Below are positions 9,470-18,841 of a stretch of 64,000 bases of DNA, piece after piece; the first letter of the stretch is position 1, and every line of letters begins with the position of its first letter. The notes beneath the pieces are model-generated. The model did no database searches. It had not been told where the DNA came from and was given only the letters and a program-made list of their open reading frames with translations. The position numbers and the translations under genes were made by a program. The stretch is taken from NCBI GenBank assembly GCA_938018055.1, contig CALIKL010000011.1, positions 53,810 to 117,809 of the forward strand, given 5' to 3'. This stretch comes from an uncultured bacterium (lineage in GTDB: Bacteria > Bacteroidota > Rhodothermia > Rhodothermales > UBA10348).

Positions 9470-9925
9470 ATGGGCGTAGTCAACGTACATCTTGAACTCC
9501 AGGAGGCGGATTTCCACTTCAAGGCGACCAATGCCGAAGGGCAGAGTATCGACATTGACGATGGGACGGCATACGAAGATGGCAAGGGGCATGGCGTGGG
9601 GCCAATGCAGTTGCTCATGATGGCCATTGGAGGCTGCAGCGGCGTCGACATCGTATCCATTCTGCAAAAAGGAAGGCAGCAGATCGAGTCATTCTCCATC
9701 GATGTGTCCGGGGCCAAGCCAGACGGTGTGTCTCCTTCGGTCTACGAGACCGTAGAAGTCCATTTTATCCTGAAAGGCGAGATTGATGCCACCAAAGTCA
9801 AACGCGCCATCGAACTGAGCCTTGGTAAGTACTGCTCGGTGTCGCGCATCCTCGAAAAGACGGCAGAGATCTCATACCGCTATACTGTCAACGACGAGTC
9901 CTTCGAGGGTTGTGTGATCTCCTAG
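9470..9925 (+). CDS. OsmC/Ohr family redox protein
   Basis: Small cytoplasmic protein of the OsmC/Ohr superfamily, whose members reduce organic hydroperoxides through two cysteines. Both expected cysteines are present: one in MMAIGGCSGVDIV (about residue 50) and one in LGKYCSVSRIL (about residue 120). The central segment ATNAEGQSIDIDDG and the MAIGGC helix match the YhfA-like OsmC branch better than Ohr. 151 aa is normal. It lies at the end of a + strand unit and faces the GH13 remnant tail to tail, 32 bp apart. Confidence 0.85.
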   Translation: MGVVNVHLELQEADFHFKATNAEGQSIDIDDGTAYEDGKGHGVGPMQLLMMAIGGCSGVDIVSILQKGRQQIESFSIDVSGAKPDGVSPSVYETVEVHFILKGEIDATKVKRAIELSLGKYCSVSRILEKTAEISYRYTVNDESFEGCVIS

Positions 9926-9957
9926 CGTGGGTAGATCGAACGAACCCTGAAATGGTG

Positions 9958-10905
9958 TCAGTCTTGGGAGCGTACCCAGATGGGCGCGGAGCGTGATGGA
10001 ACGGTAATCTCGATGGTTTCTGTGCTGGCAGGCCCCTGAGCATCGATTGTTTGCGTGCATTCGCAGCCATTTTCTACGAACACCGTGCCGTCACTGATCT
10101 GCATCCATGTGCCTGCCGGAAGTTCGGAGATATCAAATGTAGCGGCATCCCATGAAGTGTTCATCAGCACGAACACATCGCCAGCTACATAGCCCAAAAG
10201 CTGATTATTCTCTGGAGCGAACCATTGATAATGCTCCTCTGATACCTGGCCGCCAACCCGGAAAATGGCACCTGCGTCTCTGTTTCTGAGCGCGATCAGA
10301 CCTTGCCAGTACCGATTCATGGCTGCGTAGTCCATGGGGCGTTCGCCAGGGCTGGCACCAGCATATTCCCATTCGAACTGGTTCGCTCTCCGGTGATTGT
10401 ACGTATCCCTTTTACCGTGATAAGCCAAATCGCCAGTGGCTGTAGTCTTGACGATCTCCATCAGCGGTGCTGCACCTTTTGACCGGAGCATCTCGGTTCC
10501 ACCGTGGATGACCAGGGGGCCCAACGAAGTAAACAGGAGCGTCGCTGCAATCCGGATCCCCGCTTCATCCACGTGCTTGCGGCCGTCCCAGTCCTCGTCC
10601 GAAAACCGATCTGCCAAAGCCCAATTGTCATGGATATCCAGGTAGTTGATGCCTCGATTCGGATCGACTTCCTCGGGGAATGAATTCATCAGACCCATCA
10701 TTGCACGCTCGCGCTGACTGCCATCACCACCTGCATATCCACGATCCACCGCTGGATCAGATGGGTTTGAATACGATTCGCCTGCCCAGGAGAGCAGAGC
10801 GAAGACGCAGAACAGAACGCGAATCGCAGCCAGTAGACGTGGCGATCCCGGTAGCTTCGCGCGGACGCTCCGGAACGGGCTGTCGGTGGGAGATGTGAAA
10901 GGCAA
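9958..10905 (-). pseudogene. Truncated GH13 amylase/pullulanase remnant
   Basis: The readable part matches the end of a GH13 alpha-glucan hydrolase, closest to type I pullulanases. INYLDIHDNWALADRF looks like conserved region IV. The following IHGGTEMLRSK and NHRRANQFEWEY match the stretch after it, and the end looks like the small C-terminal beta domain. The N-terminal barrel with the catalytic nucleophile is missing. WAGESY could be the GEPW-type acid motif right at the break. The frame starts at a TTG with a hydrophobic stretch (AIRVLFCVFALLSW) that might be taken for a signal peptide. The 230 bp upstream hold no other GH13 motif in the frames I read. As it stands it cannot be an active hydrolase; a decayed gene is most likely. 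Confidence 0.6.
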
Positions 10906-11134
10906 GGTGGTGACGGTCGATTGGTTGTCCTCGTAGACTTCCCGCTCATTTCGGAAATGCGCTCCGAAGAATGATGCGTGCGCCTACACGTGAGGAATCG
11001 TCACCAAGTAGGATTACTCAAGCGATTCTCAGAAATAAATCATGCTTGAGATCCATTTATTAGAAATGGGTAAGCCCAAGCCAGGCTATGGATAAACCCA
11101 TCCATATTCGAAAGGACATTAACACGAGATCCTG

Positions 11135-12004
11135 CTATTTACCAGTGGCAGCTCGCAACGTGTTTTGTAATAGGACCGCGATTGTCATCGGTCCGACTCC
11201 ACCGGGCACGGGCGTGATGTGGCTTGCAATAGGCTCGACAGCATCAAAGTCGACGTCGCCAACCAAGCGATAACCACGCTCGCGTGTGGCGTCATCCACA
11301 CGATTGATCCCAACGTCAATGACTACTGCTCCGGGCTTTACCATGTCAGCCGTGACAAAATTAGCACGACCAATGGCAGCGACCAGAATGTCAGCCTGAC
11401 GAGCAATGCCAGGGAGGTCCTTGGTTCGACTGTGGCATACCGTAACCGTCGAATCGAGTCCTTTTTTCAGCATCAGGTTGGCCAGCGGCTTGCCGACGAT
11501 ATTGGAGCGGCCGATGATTACGCAATGCGCACCGCTGGTTTGAATATTGGATCGCTCCAATAATTCGACGATTCCAGCCGGGGTGGCTGGTTGAAATCCG
11601 TCCAGCCCGATAACAAGTGTCCCGACACTCTCCGGGTGAAAGCAGTCAACATCTTTGGCTGGGTCGATGGCGTAAATGACTTTTCGATCATCGATGTGAT
11701 CAGGTAACGGAAGCTGAATCAGAATCCCGTCAACACCATCATCTTCGTTCAGCTGGTCAACCACCTTGAGAAGCTCTTCCTCAGAAATGGAAGCGTCGTA
11801 AGTAAGCGTATCGCTCTCGATACCAACTTCAGTGGAAGCGCGGGCTTTGCCTCGAACGTAGGAGGCTGAAGCGGGGTCATCGCCCACCAGCACCACGGCC
11901 AGATAAGGCGGCCGCTTGCCTGCAGCAATACGCGCGTCCACGGCCTCTTTTACTTCGCTTCGAACTTCTGCAGAAACGGCTTTTCCGTCAATTAGATGCG
12001 CCAT
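11135..12004 (-). CDS. folD: Methylenetetrahydrofolate dehydrogenase / methenyl-THF cyclohydrolase
   Basis: Bifunctional one-carbon enzyme linking 5,10-methylene-THF to 10-formyl-THF with NADP. The catalytic Tyr-Lys pair is in ASYVRGKARAS (Y about 49, K about 53). The substrate motif ILIQLPLPDHID and the dinucleotide site GRSNIVGKPLANL are intact, as is the C-terminal PVPGGVGPMTIAVLL signature. 289 aa is the usual length. It supplies formyl-THF for PurN and PurH, encoded about 11 kb away on the same strand. It is a single-gene unit here: the GH13 remnant lies downstream, and the tRNA-Gly promoter region is upstream on the other strand. Confidence 0.96.
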   Translation of the reverse strand: MAHLIDGKAVSAEVRSEVKEAVDARIAAGKRPPYLAVVLVGDDPASASYVRGKARASTEVGIESDTLTYDASISEEELLKVVDQLNEDDGVDGILIQLPLPDHIDDRKVIYAIDPAKDVDCFHPESVGTLVIGLDGFQPATPAGIVELLERSNIQTSGAHCVIIGRSNIVGKPLANLMLKKGLDSTVTVCHSRTKDLPGIARQADILVAAIGRANFVTADMVKPGAVVIDVGINRVDDATRERGYRLVGDVDFDAVEPIASHITPVPGGVGPMTIAVLLQNTLRAATGK

Positions 12005-12168
12005 GGGCTAGGTCTTAAAGCTAAATGAATTAAGCTGGATGGGGCTCTGGTTGGGGGCAGTAATGTAGGTCAGAGCCACCCAAGAGGTCGATTTTTGTGG
12101 ACAACCTGCAATCAACTTTGGGTGAAAGGCGCCCAAGTGTGATCTTCATGTAAAAGGGTCTTCCGGGG

Positions 12169-12200
12169 TTGATCTGAGTGACTGGACTGACGTATTATTG
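12169..12200 (+). promoter_or_regulatory. Promoter of tRNA-Gly
   Basis: TTG at 12169-12171 is followed after 21 nt by TATTATTG (12193-12200). This fits the Bacteroidota -33/-7 pattern (TTG and TAnnTTTG) with one mismatch. It can also be read as a sigma-70-like TTGATC-N18-TATTAT. The tRNA starts 13 nt after the -7 box. The tRNA-Phe promoter in this window has the same layout and spacing. Confidence 0.55.
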
Positions 12201-12213
12201 CGGACTCTGAAAA

Positions 12214-12285
12214 GCGGGTGTAGCTCAGTGGTAGAGCATCACGTTGCCAACGTGAGGGTCGTGAGTTCGAATCTCATCACCCGCT
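12214..12285 (+). tRNA. tRNA-Gly (anticodon GCC)
   Basis: A full cloverleaf can be drawn. The acceptor stem is GCGGGTG/CACCCGC with discriminator T. The D-arm is TAGCTCAGTGGTAGAGC, the anticodon stem CACG/CGTG closes loop TTGCCAA, and the T-arm carries GTTCGAATC. The anticodon is GCC. CCA is not encoded. It is a single tRNA with its own promoter and terminator. Confidence 0.97.
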
Positions 12286-12310
12286 CAAGAAAGACGAATC
12301 GGTCGCTCAA

Positions 12311-12346
12311 GCGGCGTCATCCTCCGGATGGCGCCGCTTTTGTTTT
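12311..12346 (+). terminator. Rho-independent terminator after tRNA-Gly
   Basis: A 12-bp stem (GCGGCGTCATCC with GGATGGCGCCGC, one G-T pair) closes a 3-nt loop and is followed by a T-rich run (TTTTGTTTT). It starts 25 bp after the tRNA and ends before the convergent EEP-family gene. Confidence 0.9.
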
Positions 12347-12377
12347 ATGTACCTGTGATCAGCTCAGTAGGTGGCGT

Positions 12378-13268
12378 TCACTCAACCATATGAGCCGAAT
12401 TCTTCAGGTCGGCTACAACCGGGAGGTGATCCGAGGGATACGCTCCGTTCACGATGGGATCCAGGACGTCGTATGTCAGCACCTGCCAGTTGGGTTGGTG
12501 AAATATGAAATCGATACGGACGGACGTCTCCGATGCGGGATCGAATGTTCGAAAGGTACCGGACTCATCTGGCAACGTAGGCGGGCTCAGCCCTGCATCT
12601 TGCCAATCGCCCTGGACAATAGCCTTGTACGGCGCAGATTCTGGCTCGACATTGAAATCCCCCAAAGCGATATCGAATGAGCTGCTCCAATCGCGGATCA
12701 AACGCGCGCTTTCGAGTCGGGCCTGCACACCTCTATGGTCGAAATGGGTATTGATGACGCGCACTTCACGCCCAGTCGTCTTGTCCCGGAATGTTGCTCG
12801 GGTGGCAACACGCGGCAAGGCTGCATCCCATCCGACACTGCCCACTTCATCCGGTGTCGCTGAAAGCCATTGCGTATCCCACGAAATCAATGCAAAGCGC
12901 GTAGAATCAAACAGAATAGGCGAAAATTCGCCACCCCGAAGGCCATCATCACGACCCACTCCGATCCAGTCGAAGCGCGTTTGAACCGCCATGATATCGA
13001 CCAATTGGCGGTAAACGACCTCCTGAAGCCCCACAATTTCGGCTTCACTGGTGTCAATCAAGGCTGCGACCCAATCTGAGCGCCTCTCCCAACTGTTTGC
13101 ACCATCATTCGGACTGGCCCAACGAATGTTGAACGTCATGACGCGAATGTGCTCGCCGGCATCATCAGGCTCTTCGGACACTGGCGAAGAACATCCAACG
13201 ATCAGTAAAGCGATCACGCATGATGCGACCGAACGCATCCTCAGCGCACGAATAAGGTGGATCATCAT
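12378..13268 (-). CDS. Endonuclease/exonuclease/phosphatase-family lipoprotein
   Basis: Predicted lipoprotein: a hydrophobic helix ends in LLIVGCSSP, a good lipobox, so the Mg-dependent hydrolase acts outside the cytoplasm. The EEP fold motifs are clear: VMTFNIRW at the start, IVGLQEV with the metal Glu, NTHFDH, GDFNVEP and the terminal PSDHLPVV. Substrates in this superfamily range from nucleic acids to phospholipids and sugar phosphates, and the sequence does not decide between them. The ORF opens at 13550, but those residues overlap the upstream flippase gene. ATG 13268 overlaps its stop (ATGA) and gives 296 aa. It is the last gene of a coupled surface block. Confidence 0.85.
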   Translation of the reverse strand: MMIHLIRALRMRSVASCVIALLIVGCSSPVSEEPDDAGEHIRVMTFNIRWASPNDGANSWERRSDWVAALIDTSEAEIVGLQEVVYRQLVDIMAVQTRFDWIGVGRDDGLRGGEFSPILFDSTRFALISWDTQWLSATPDEVGSVGWDAALPRVATRATFRDKTTGREVRVINTHFDHRGVQARLESARLIRDWSSSFDIALGDFNVEPESAPYKAIVQGDWQDAGLSPPTLPDESGTFRTFDPASETSVRIDFIFHQPNWQVLTYDVLDPIVNGAYPSDHLPVVADLKNSAHMVE

Positions 13269-14704
13269 ATCAACTTCTCGCGGAAGGCTGAAACGGCGAG
13301 GAAAACGATGCCAAAGACGGCGCCTGTAAGTGTAGTCAACCAAGGAAGGCCCAGCATTCCCACACCCCAGACGATGGCCAGTAACGGAGCGCCTGTCGCA
13401 ATGTATCGCACATAGGGCCGCACCATGTCTCCGAGCGAGCATCCGGCCAGCGAAAGCAGCCAGATTATCTGACCTAGCCGAACCAGAGCACCGCCTACGC
13501 CCAGGTAAACCAGCAACCTCGTGATGTCTTCGCCTCGACTTCCGAGCCACAAAGCGGAGGAAATAACGATCAGGCTGATGACCGTAATGAGAAGTTCTAA
13601 TCGCTGTCGCTCAAGGACGTCGAAAAGGCGCGTGAGTGGCGAGGCGACAACGGTCAGGAGAATCCATGGAGCAACGTAGGACAAATAGGTAGCACCCGGC
13701 CGCCAGTCCTCCCCGAATAGTGTAGCGAAAATGTCGCCTCCGGCGACCATCAACACCGCGGTAGGCCAAAATGCCATGAGTACGAGACGGGCATGGACGT
13801 TTCCGGTGAACGCTGCAAGACCTCCGTCCCGGTGTGCTTCCACCGCTCGAACAAAGAACACCTGAGCGATGGATGCGGCCAGCAGGCTCAGTGGTACGAA
13901 TAAGATGCTGAACCCTCGGGAATACTGGCCAAGAACAGCCATGCCAAAGATTTCCGGGATGAACAGAATGGGTAAGCGGGTAATCAATCCACTGATCATT
14001 GCCGCTGGCATGGTGAAGAGCGGAAAGCGCCGGTAACGACGCGCGACGGCCTTGATTTCGGTCCACGATGGCCTGCCCGAGAAAGATGCTCGTAGTGTCA
14101 CCACGGTCTTGCGACTCATGGACACGAAAGAAAGCGCGAATCCGACCACGAACCCCCAAACCAGAGCACCTGGGCCTGGTTTGATGAACCCAGAGATCAA
14201 ACGGACACCCACCATCGAACCGGCCTGAGTGACTTGTGCCGCGGAAATGCGACCAAAAGCCTCCTGGCGACTGAGCCACAACTCCGTGATCTTGGCAAGT
14301 CGATTGGCCATCAGAGCCATAGGTAAAATGAGCATCCATTGTCCGCCTTTGTTGGCGAAAAAGCTCATCGCCGAATCAGACGTGCTGAGAACAAGCAGAA
14401 GCACCGAACAGAATACCATGACGGAGGATACCGTCAGCAGGTAAGCATGAGCGCTTTTTCGACGGTCCTGTGGCAGCATGAGTGCGTCCTCATACCGCAA
14501 CGAGGCGACAGGAGCCAGAATGGAAACCCAGGCCGTTACGTAATCGGCAATTCCCCAGAATTCGTCCGGATACAGTCGCAGGAGGACGATTTGGGCCAGG
14601 TAGGCGATTACAAAAGCAATCCCATTACCCGAGAGCAGCTTCAAGACAGGCGCCCTGAAAGCAGAGTCTTCAAACAAGGCGAGTATGCGTTTGCGAAGGG
14701 TCAC
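13265..14704 (-). CDS. MOP-superfamily polysaccharide flippase (Wzx-like)
   Basis: Inner-membrane protein with about 12-14 hydrophobic helices over 479 aa, typical of Wzx/RfbX-type flippases that move lipid-linked sugars across the membrane. N-terminal residues such as FRAPVLKLLSGNGIAFVIAYL and the following LYPDEFWG(I)ADY fit the family's first helices and loop. The ORF opens at 14776, but a GTG at 14704 overlaps the upstream gene's stop as GTGA, which strongly suggests translational coupling. I chose that start. Neighbours are a multi-pass membrane protein upstream and an EEP lipoprotein downstream. The exact cargo is unknown. Confidence 0.8.
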   Translation of the reverse strand: MTLRKRILALFEDSAFRAPVLKLLSGNGIAFVIAYLAQIVLLRLYPDEFWGIADYVTAWVSILAPVASLRYEDALMLPQDRRKSAHAYLLTVSSVMVFCSVLLLVLSTSDSAMSFFANKGGQWMLILPMALMANRLAKITELWLSRQEAFGRISAAQVTQAGSMVGVRLISGFIKPGPGALVWGFVVGFALSFVSMSRKTVVTLRASFSGRPSWTEIKAVARRYRRFPLFTMPAAMISGLITRLPILFIPEIFGMAVLGQYSRGFSILFVPLSLLAASIAQVFFVRAVEAHRDGGLAAFTGNVHARLVLMAFWPTAVLMVAGGDIFATLFGEDWRPGATYLSYVAPWILLTVVASPLTRLFDVLERQRLELLITVISLIVISSALWLGSRGEDITRLLVYLGVGGALVRLGQIIWLLSLAGCSLGDMVRPYVRYIATGAPLLAIVWGVGMLGLPWLTTLTGAVFGIVFLAVSAFREKLI

Positions 14705-16332
14705 GAAGCAGGGGGGCGAACGGGTTGCGTGAGAATACGGCCTGCCCAGAATACACACCACTGCGCTCCACACCACTCGGGCTGAAGGGTTGCAGACCAG
14801 TCAGCTGGATCGTCGACAGGCCGGACGAAGTAATCCACGTTGGCCTCCGCAGCAAATAGTCGCATGTCTGAGACGGTTTGGGCGTCGTAGGCACTATCGA
14901 GTCTGGCAAGTAGAGCCAGGCCACCGGGTAAGTCTGTTGTCGGAGCGATCTCATGAAGTCGTTGGCGCCACTCCAGTGTGGGCTCGGGCGCAAAAGGGAA
15001 CGACTTGAAAGACACATACTGAGCGTGCTGACTTCCAAACTGGAATCCCGTCATGGATGGCGGGATAACGAATACTGCCCGTTCATTCGCGTTTTCACGC
15101 GACCACTCGAACACCTCCTGGTTCGTCGACGAGACGCCTTTGATGTCATTTCCTTTGCCTGCGAAGGCCATCAAAAGAGCTACGAGTGCGAGCAGTGGTA
15201 AGGCAATGTTCAGCGCACTTGACGTACGAGGTGTGTCTGACCGTACGAGACTGGTCCAACGATCGTTGAGCCACGATGCCACGGCTCCGGCTATGACCAA
15301 TGCGGATATTGCCCGCACCAATGGTGATACCGCCCATGGTTGAAGGCGGACTGCAGTACCCCATTGGAATGGCCATGCAGTCAATGTGAGCGAGACCAGC
15401 AATACAACGGTAGGCACGATCAGTATTTTTGCCAGAAGCGAGCGATCCCAACGTGAGAGGGGGCCCTGAATATCCGCGCCTGATGAGGGCGCTCTACTCG
15501 CATTCTGCTGCCAGTCCCAGCCCAGGATCACTCCGGCAGACAAGACCAGAGCAAAAAACGTAACCCAGGTCTTCACGTTGAACAGCTCAGGTAGGTAGTG
15601 GTGCGGAGCCCGCACCTGCGTCAGGATGTAGGTTGCCTCTTCCGTACTGGTACCAACGGAAGAAAGCACAATAACGAGCGGAATCAGGACCAACCCTATG
15701 GGAATGGCTTGCTTTCGCCACGCAGACCAAGGCCATTTCGGAAGAAAAAACCCAATGAGCAGCAAGAGCCCTCCCGCTTGCAAGCCAAGCAAGGGATGAA
15801 AAAGTGCTCCCAAGGCAAGCAAGGCCCCTGATGCCAGGGCTTTTCGTTCGTGCATGCGTACTACAGCCCAAAGGATTAAGCACCACGCGATACTCGAGGG
15901 CACCAGCATGGCATGCAAGATGTCATTGCCCCCTGGATTCCAACGAGTCGTAACCACCATGACGGCCAGGACGCTTGCCAGTGCGGACCAAACATTGCCG
16001 AAAACCCGATAGCTGAGTTTTACCACGGCCAATGAACTTCCGACGGCTGTTGCCAGATGCCAGCCCAGCACAACGGCCCAAACAGGAAGTATGGTACTCG
16101 GAAGCGCGACCAAAATGGCCACTGGCCAGCGAATACTGAATCCTTCGATCTGCATGGCAACAAACCAATCGCTCGCGAAGGCGTCACTATTCAGTAAAAA
16201 GCTGGCCAAAGGCAGGAATTCATCCTGATCGCTGTACCCGAAGCCGTATCCGTAGCGGAACACAAATAGGGCGGTTGCCGCCAATGCTGCAGCCCATTGC
16301 CAACCCGGTGTGGAAGAATGCCGTCCGTCCAT
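14701..16332 (-). CDS. Multi-pass membrane protein, DUF6798-like
   Basis: A 543-aa membrane protein with roughly a dozen hydrophobic helices and a soluble C-terminal domain of about 130 aa. The early motif GYGFGYSDQDEFLPL and the C-terminal VFEWSRENANERAVFVIPP remind me of the DUF6798 family, which resembles large GT-C-type glycosyltransferases in layout. I am not certain of the assignment. It is tightly coupled: its ATG directly follows the stop of the GNAT/FemAB-like gene, and its stop overlaps the flippase start. A role in surface glycan assembly is inferred from this context only. Confidence 0.6.
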   Translation of the reverse strand: MDGRHSSTPGWQWAAALAATALFVFRYGYGFGYSDQDEFLPLASFLLNSDAFASDWFVAMQIEGFSIRWPVAILVALPSTILPVWAVVLGWHLATAVGSSLAVVKLSYRVFGNVWSALASVLAVMVVTTRWNPGGNDILHAMLVPSSIAWCLILWAVVRMHERKALASGALLALGALFHPLLGLQAGGLLLLIGFFLPKWPWSAWRKQAIPIGLVLIPLVIVLSSVGTSTEEATYILTQVRAPHHYLPELFNVKTWVTFFALVLSAGVILGWDWQQNASRAPSSGADIQGPLSRWDRSLLAKILIVPTVVLLVSLTLTAWPFQWGTAVRLQPWAVSPLVRAISALVIAGAVASWLNDRWTSLVRSDTPRTSSALNIALPLLALVALLMAFAGKGNDIKGVSSTNQEVFEWSRENANERAVFVIPPSMTGFQFGSQHAQYVSFKSFPFAPEPTLEWRQRLHEIAPTTDLPGGLALLARLDSAYDAQTVSDMRLFAAEANVDYFVRPVDDPADWSATLQPEWCGAQWCVFWAGRILTQPVRPPAS

Positions 16333-17385
16333 TCAGTCCGCCTCCGATCGTTGCTCAGAGATTCGTTGTGTTGTCCGACTCTGAGTAAGACGCGTCAGGA
16401 AGTGGGCCATTGAATTGGTCAATCCGCCAATAAGTGAGCGTGACGACACGTGTGCGTACGTCACATGCTGTCCGCCAAACCGTCGCTTGAATTCGGCAAT
16501 GCCGGGGGTATTCGCGCCCATGAGGTCAAGCGTTGCAATACCTGCCGCATGAAGCTCATCCTGGACATGAGCCATCAATACAGTCATACCAGGCCCAGGT
16601 TTGCTTCCAGCAATCCAATACCATGCTGTGCGCTCGTCATGCAGGGCAACGATGGCCGCGACTACTTCGCCCGTATGCCGATCATGCAAGCCGTAGACGC
16701 GTGCCAGTCCTGCATATACCAAATCCCTGGCCCACCGAGCCAACGCTCTTGGCGGGAGCGGAAGACGTCGTCCCGCCCGGCGGTACGCAGAATCAGCCAG
16801 AAAAACAGCACGTTGGATGACCTCGTCAAGCTTCTTGGCTTCGGAGCCAGCTGTTCGTGCCAGATCATGCGAGCACCAGAAAACAAAGTCGGACACCGAT
16901 TTTCGAACCTGGCGCCTTTGGGCAGCGGACCAAGAGGCAATAGCCACCTCAAAAGGACCACTGGACAGGTGATAGGTGTATCGTTCTACCACTCGAATAC
17001 CACGACCCATCGTCTTTGGATGGAGTGCTGCATATTGCTCCGGAGTAATCGAAAGAATCCAATCTGACGGTAGATCCGGAGACGATCTCAGCCGTCGGAT
17101 AAGGTCGAGAGGATCTGCAACTGGACCGATGGCAGAAAAAGGCTGAAAAGGCGGTAATACCAGATCGCGAACAAGTCCCCGAGACCGGACAAACGTGCTC
17201 AAGAGCGCGTCGCCCGGAGTTGTCAGAACCAGACGCTTCCAGGTAACAATACGCTCCAGCCCATCCTGGAAAACGGGATGGAGGAAGGGCGAGGGATTGG
17301 TCCAGGTCGTGTGAGTACCCTTCCACGCCGCACGGCATTCGGCTGACTGGGTCAGGACGGTGAGGGAAGAAGGAGAGGCACTCAC
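16333..17385 (-). CDS. GNAT/FemAB-like acyltransferase
   Basis: A 350-aa soluble protein with features of the GNAT-fold FemAB group, as seen in exopolysaccharide and cell-wall clusters. These include a central RRQVRKS segment, GLHDRHTGEVVAAIVALHDERTA-type strands, AWYWIAGSKPG and the late LDLMGANTPGIAEFKRRFGG. The last motif (G-x-N-x-x-G-I-x-x-F-K-x-x-F-G) is typical of the second GNAT domain. Members move amino acids or acyl groups onto wall or glycan precursors. The gene lies 13 bp after hslU and leads directly into the membrane protein and flippase genes. The substrate is unknown. Confidence 0.7.
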   Translation of the reverse strand: MSASPSSLTVLTQSAECRAAWKGTHTTWTNPSPFLHPVFQDGLERIVTWKRLVLTTPGDALLSTFVRSRGLVRDLVLPPFQPFSAIGPVADPLDLIRRLRSSPDLPSDWILSITPEQYAALHPKTMGRGIRVVERYTYHLSSGPFEVAIASWSAAQRRQVRKSVSDFVFWCSHDLARTAGSEAKKLDEVIQRAVFLADSAYRRAGRRLPLPPRALARWARDLVYAGLARVYGLHDRHTGEVVAAIVALHDERTAWYWIAGSKPGPGMTVLMAHVQDELHAAGIATLDLMGANTPGIAEFKRRFGGQHVTYAHVSSRSLIGGLTNSMAHFLTRLTQSRTTQRISEQRSEAD

Positions 17386-17398
17386 GATAGGGATACGG

Positions 17399-18820
17399 TC
17401 AGAGGATGTACTGGCTCAGATCCCGATTTTGAACCACTGCGGACAACTTTGTTTGGACCATCTTGTCATCAATTACAAAAGAGTCCTCGCGCATTGCATC
17501 GGGAACGTCGAATAACAGGTCCTCCAGAAGGGTCGTCAGAATGGTGTGCAGTCGTCGGGCCCCAATATTTTCCACCTCTTCATTCACGGCCGCGGCCATG
17601 CGGGCTACTTCCTTGACCGCTTCCTCCTTGAATTCTACAGTAACGCCTTCTGAGGCCATGAGGGCGATGTATTGCTTGAGCAGCGCGTTTTGGGGAACGG
17701 TCAAGATGTTGAAGAAGTCGTCTTCGGTCAGATTGTCCAGTTCAACCCGTATCGGGAAGCGTCCCTGAAGCTCTGGAATCAGGTCGCTCGGTTTTGCAAC
17801 ATGGAAGGCTCCGCTGGCAATAAACAAGATATGGTCGGTTTTGACCATCCCATACTTCGTATTTACGCTCGATCCTTCGACGATAGGCAGTAAGTCACGC
17901 TGAACACCCTCGCGTGACACATCAGGACCGCTTTTGCCGCCAGCGCCACCTCTGGCCGCAACCTTATCTATCTCGTCAATGAATACGATTCCGGATTGCT
18001 GGACGCGCTCCAGGGCTTGGCGGGTCACCTTATCCATATCGATAAGTTTACCTGCCTCTTCGGCTGTCAGGACTTCGCGTGCTTCGGAAACAGGGATCCG
18101 ACGCTTTTTTCGCTGTTTACCGCCCATGTTGCCAAACAAGTCCTGCAGATTGACGCCCATCTCCTCCATGCCCATGGGTCCGAAGACCTGCAGCATTGAT
18201 GACTGGTCGGACGCCACCTCGATTTCGACTTCGCGCTGGTCGAGGTCTCCTTTGTCGAGCATCTTCTTGAACTTCTCCCGGGTACGCTGACGGAGCGCAT
18301 CTTCCTCGGAGGAAACGTCTGGCGGACCGGCAGTTGGGGTTGCACCGGCTGCTGCAGCTGCAGGAGATGGAGGGCGGATAGTCGGCTTGGTGGGCGAGGG
18401 TGGAATCAGAATATCCAGGATGCGCTCGTCCGCGAGCACACGAGCGCGCTCCTGAACTGAGACGGTGTGCTCCTCGCGCACGATGCCGATGGCAATGTCG
18501 CACAAGTCACGGATCATCGAGTCGACATCGCGACCAACGTAACCCACCTCGGTGAATTTGGTGGCTTCCACCTTGATGAACGGAGCACCCGACAACTTGG
18601 CCAGCCGCCGGGCGATCTCGGTCTTCCCGACGCCTGTTGGCCCAATCATGATGATGTTGTTTGGGACAATTTCCTCGCGCATGTCAGCTGAAGCGTTGAG
18701 CCGACGCCATCGGTTGCGAAGCGCAATGGCAACGCTCTTCTTCGCTTCCTTTTGACCGATGACATATCGGTCCAGTTCAGCGACAATCTGGTGTGGGGTA
18801 AGTTCGTTCTGAATGGACAT
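17399..18820 (-). CDS. hslU: ATP-dependent protease ATPase subunit HslU
   Basis: AAA+ unfoldase that pairs with the HslV peptidase to degrade cytoplasmic proteins. The start LTPHQIVAELDRYVIGQ is the family signature. Walker A is GPTGVGKT (about residue 60) and Walker B is IVFIDEIDK. The C-terminal tail RDLSQYIL, which docks into HslV, is intact. The I-domain carries an unusual Pro/Ala-rich stretch (PPSPAAAAAGATPTAGPP). The ORF opens with a TTG at 18832; ATG 18820 fits the usual N-terminus and gives 473 aa. It is separated from hslV by an NYN-like gene, which is unusual because the two are normally adjacent. Confidence 0.96.
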   Translation of the reverse strand: MSIQNELTPHQIVAELDRYVIGQKEAKKSVAIALRNRWRRLNASADMREEIVPNNIIMIGPTGVGKTEIARRLAKLSGAPFIKVEATKFTEVGYVGRDVDSMIRDLCDIAIGIVREEHTVSVQERARVLADERILDILIPPSPTKPTIRPPSPAAAAAGATPTAGPPDVSSEEDALRQRTREKFKKMLDKGDLDQREVEIEVASDQSSMLQVFGPMGMEEMGVNLQDLFGNMGGKQRKKRRIPVSEAREVLTAEEAGKLIDMDKVTRQALERVQQSGIVFIDEIDKVAARGGAGGKSGPDVSREGVQRDLLPIVEGSSVNTKYGMVKTDHILFIASGAFHVAKPSDLIPELQGRFPIRVELDNLTEDDFFNILTVPQNALLKQYIALMASEGVTVEFKEEAVKEVARMAAAVNEEVENIGARRLHTILTTLLEDLLFDVPDAMREDSFVIDDKMVQTKLSAVVQNRDLSQYIL

Positions 18821-18841
18821 GTTCAGTTGCAATAGGACGTG

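Noticed and set aside
11053-11106. Two small hairpins after folD (CCATTT/AAATGG and TATGGAT/ATCCATA) considered as a terminator
   Set aside because: Neither has a following T-run on the minus strand; AT-rich short stems like these are expected by chance.
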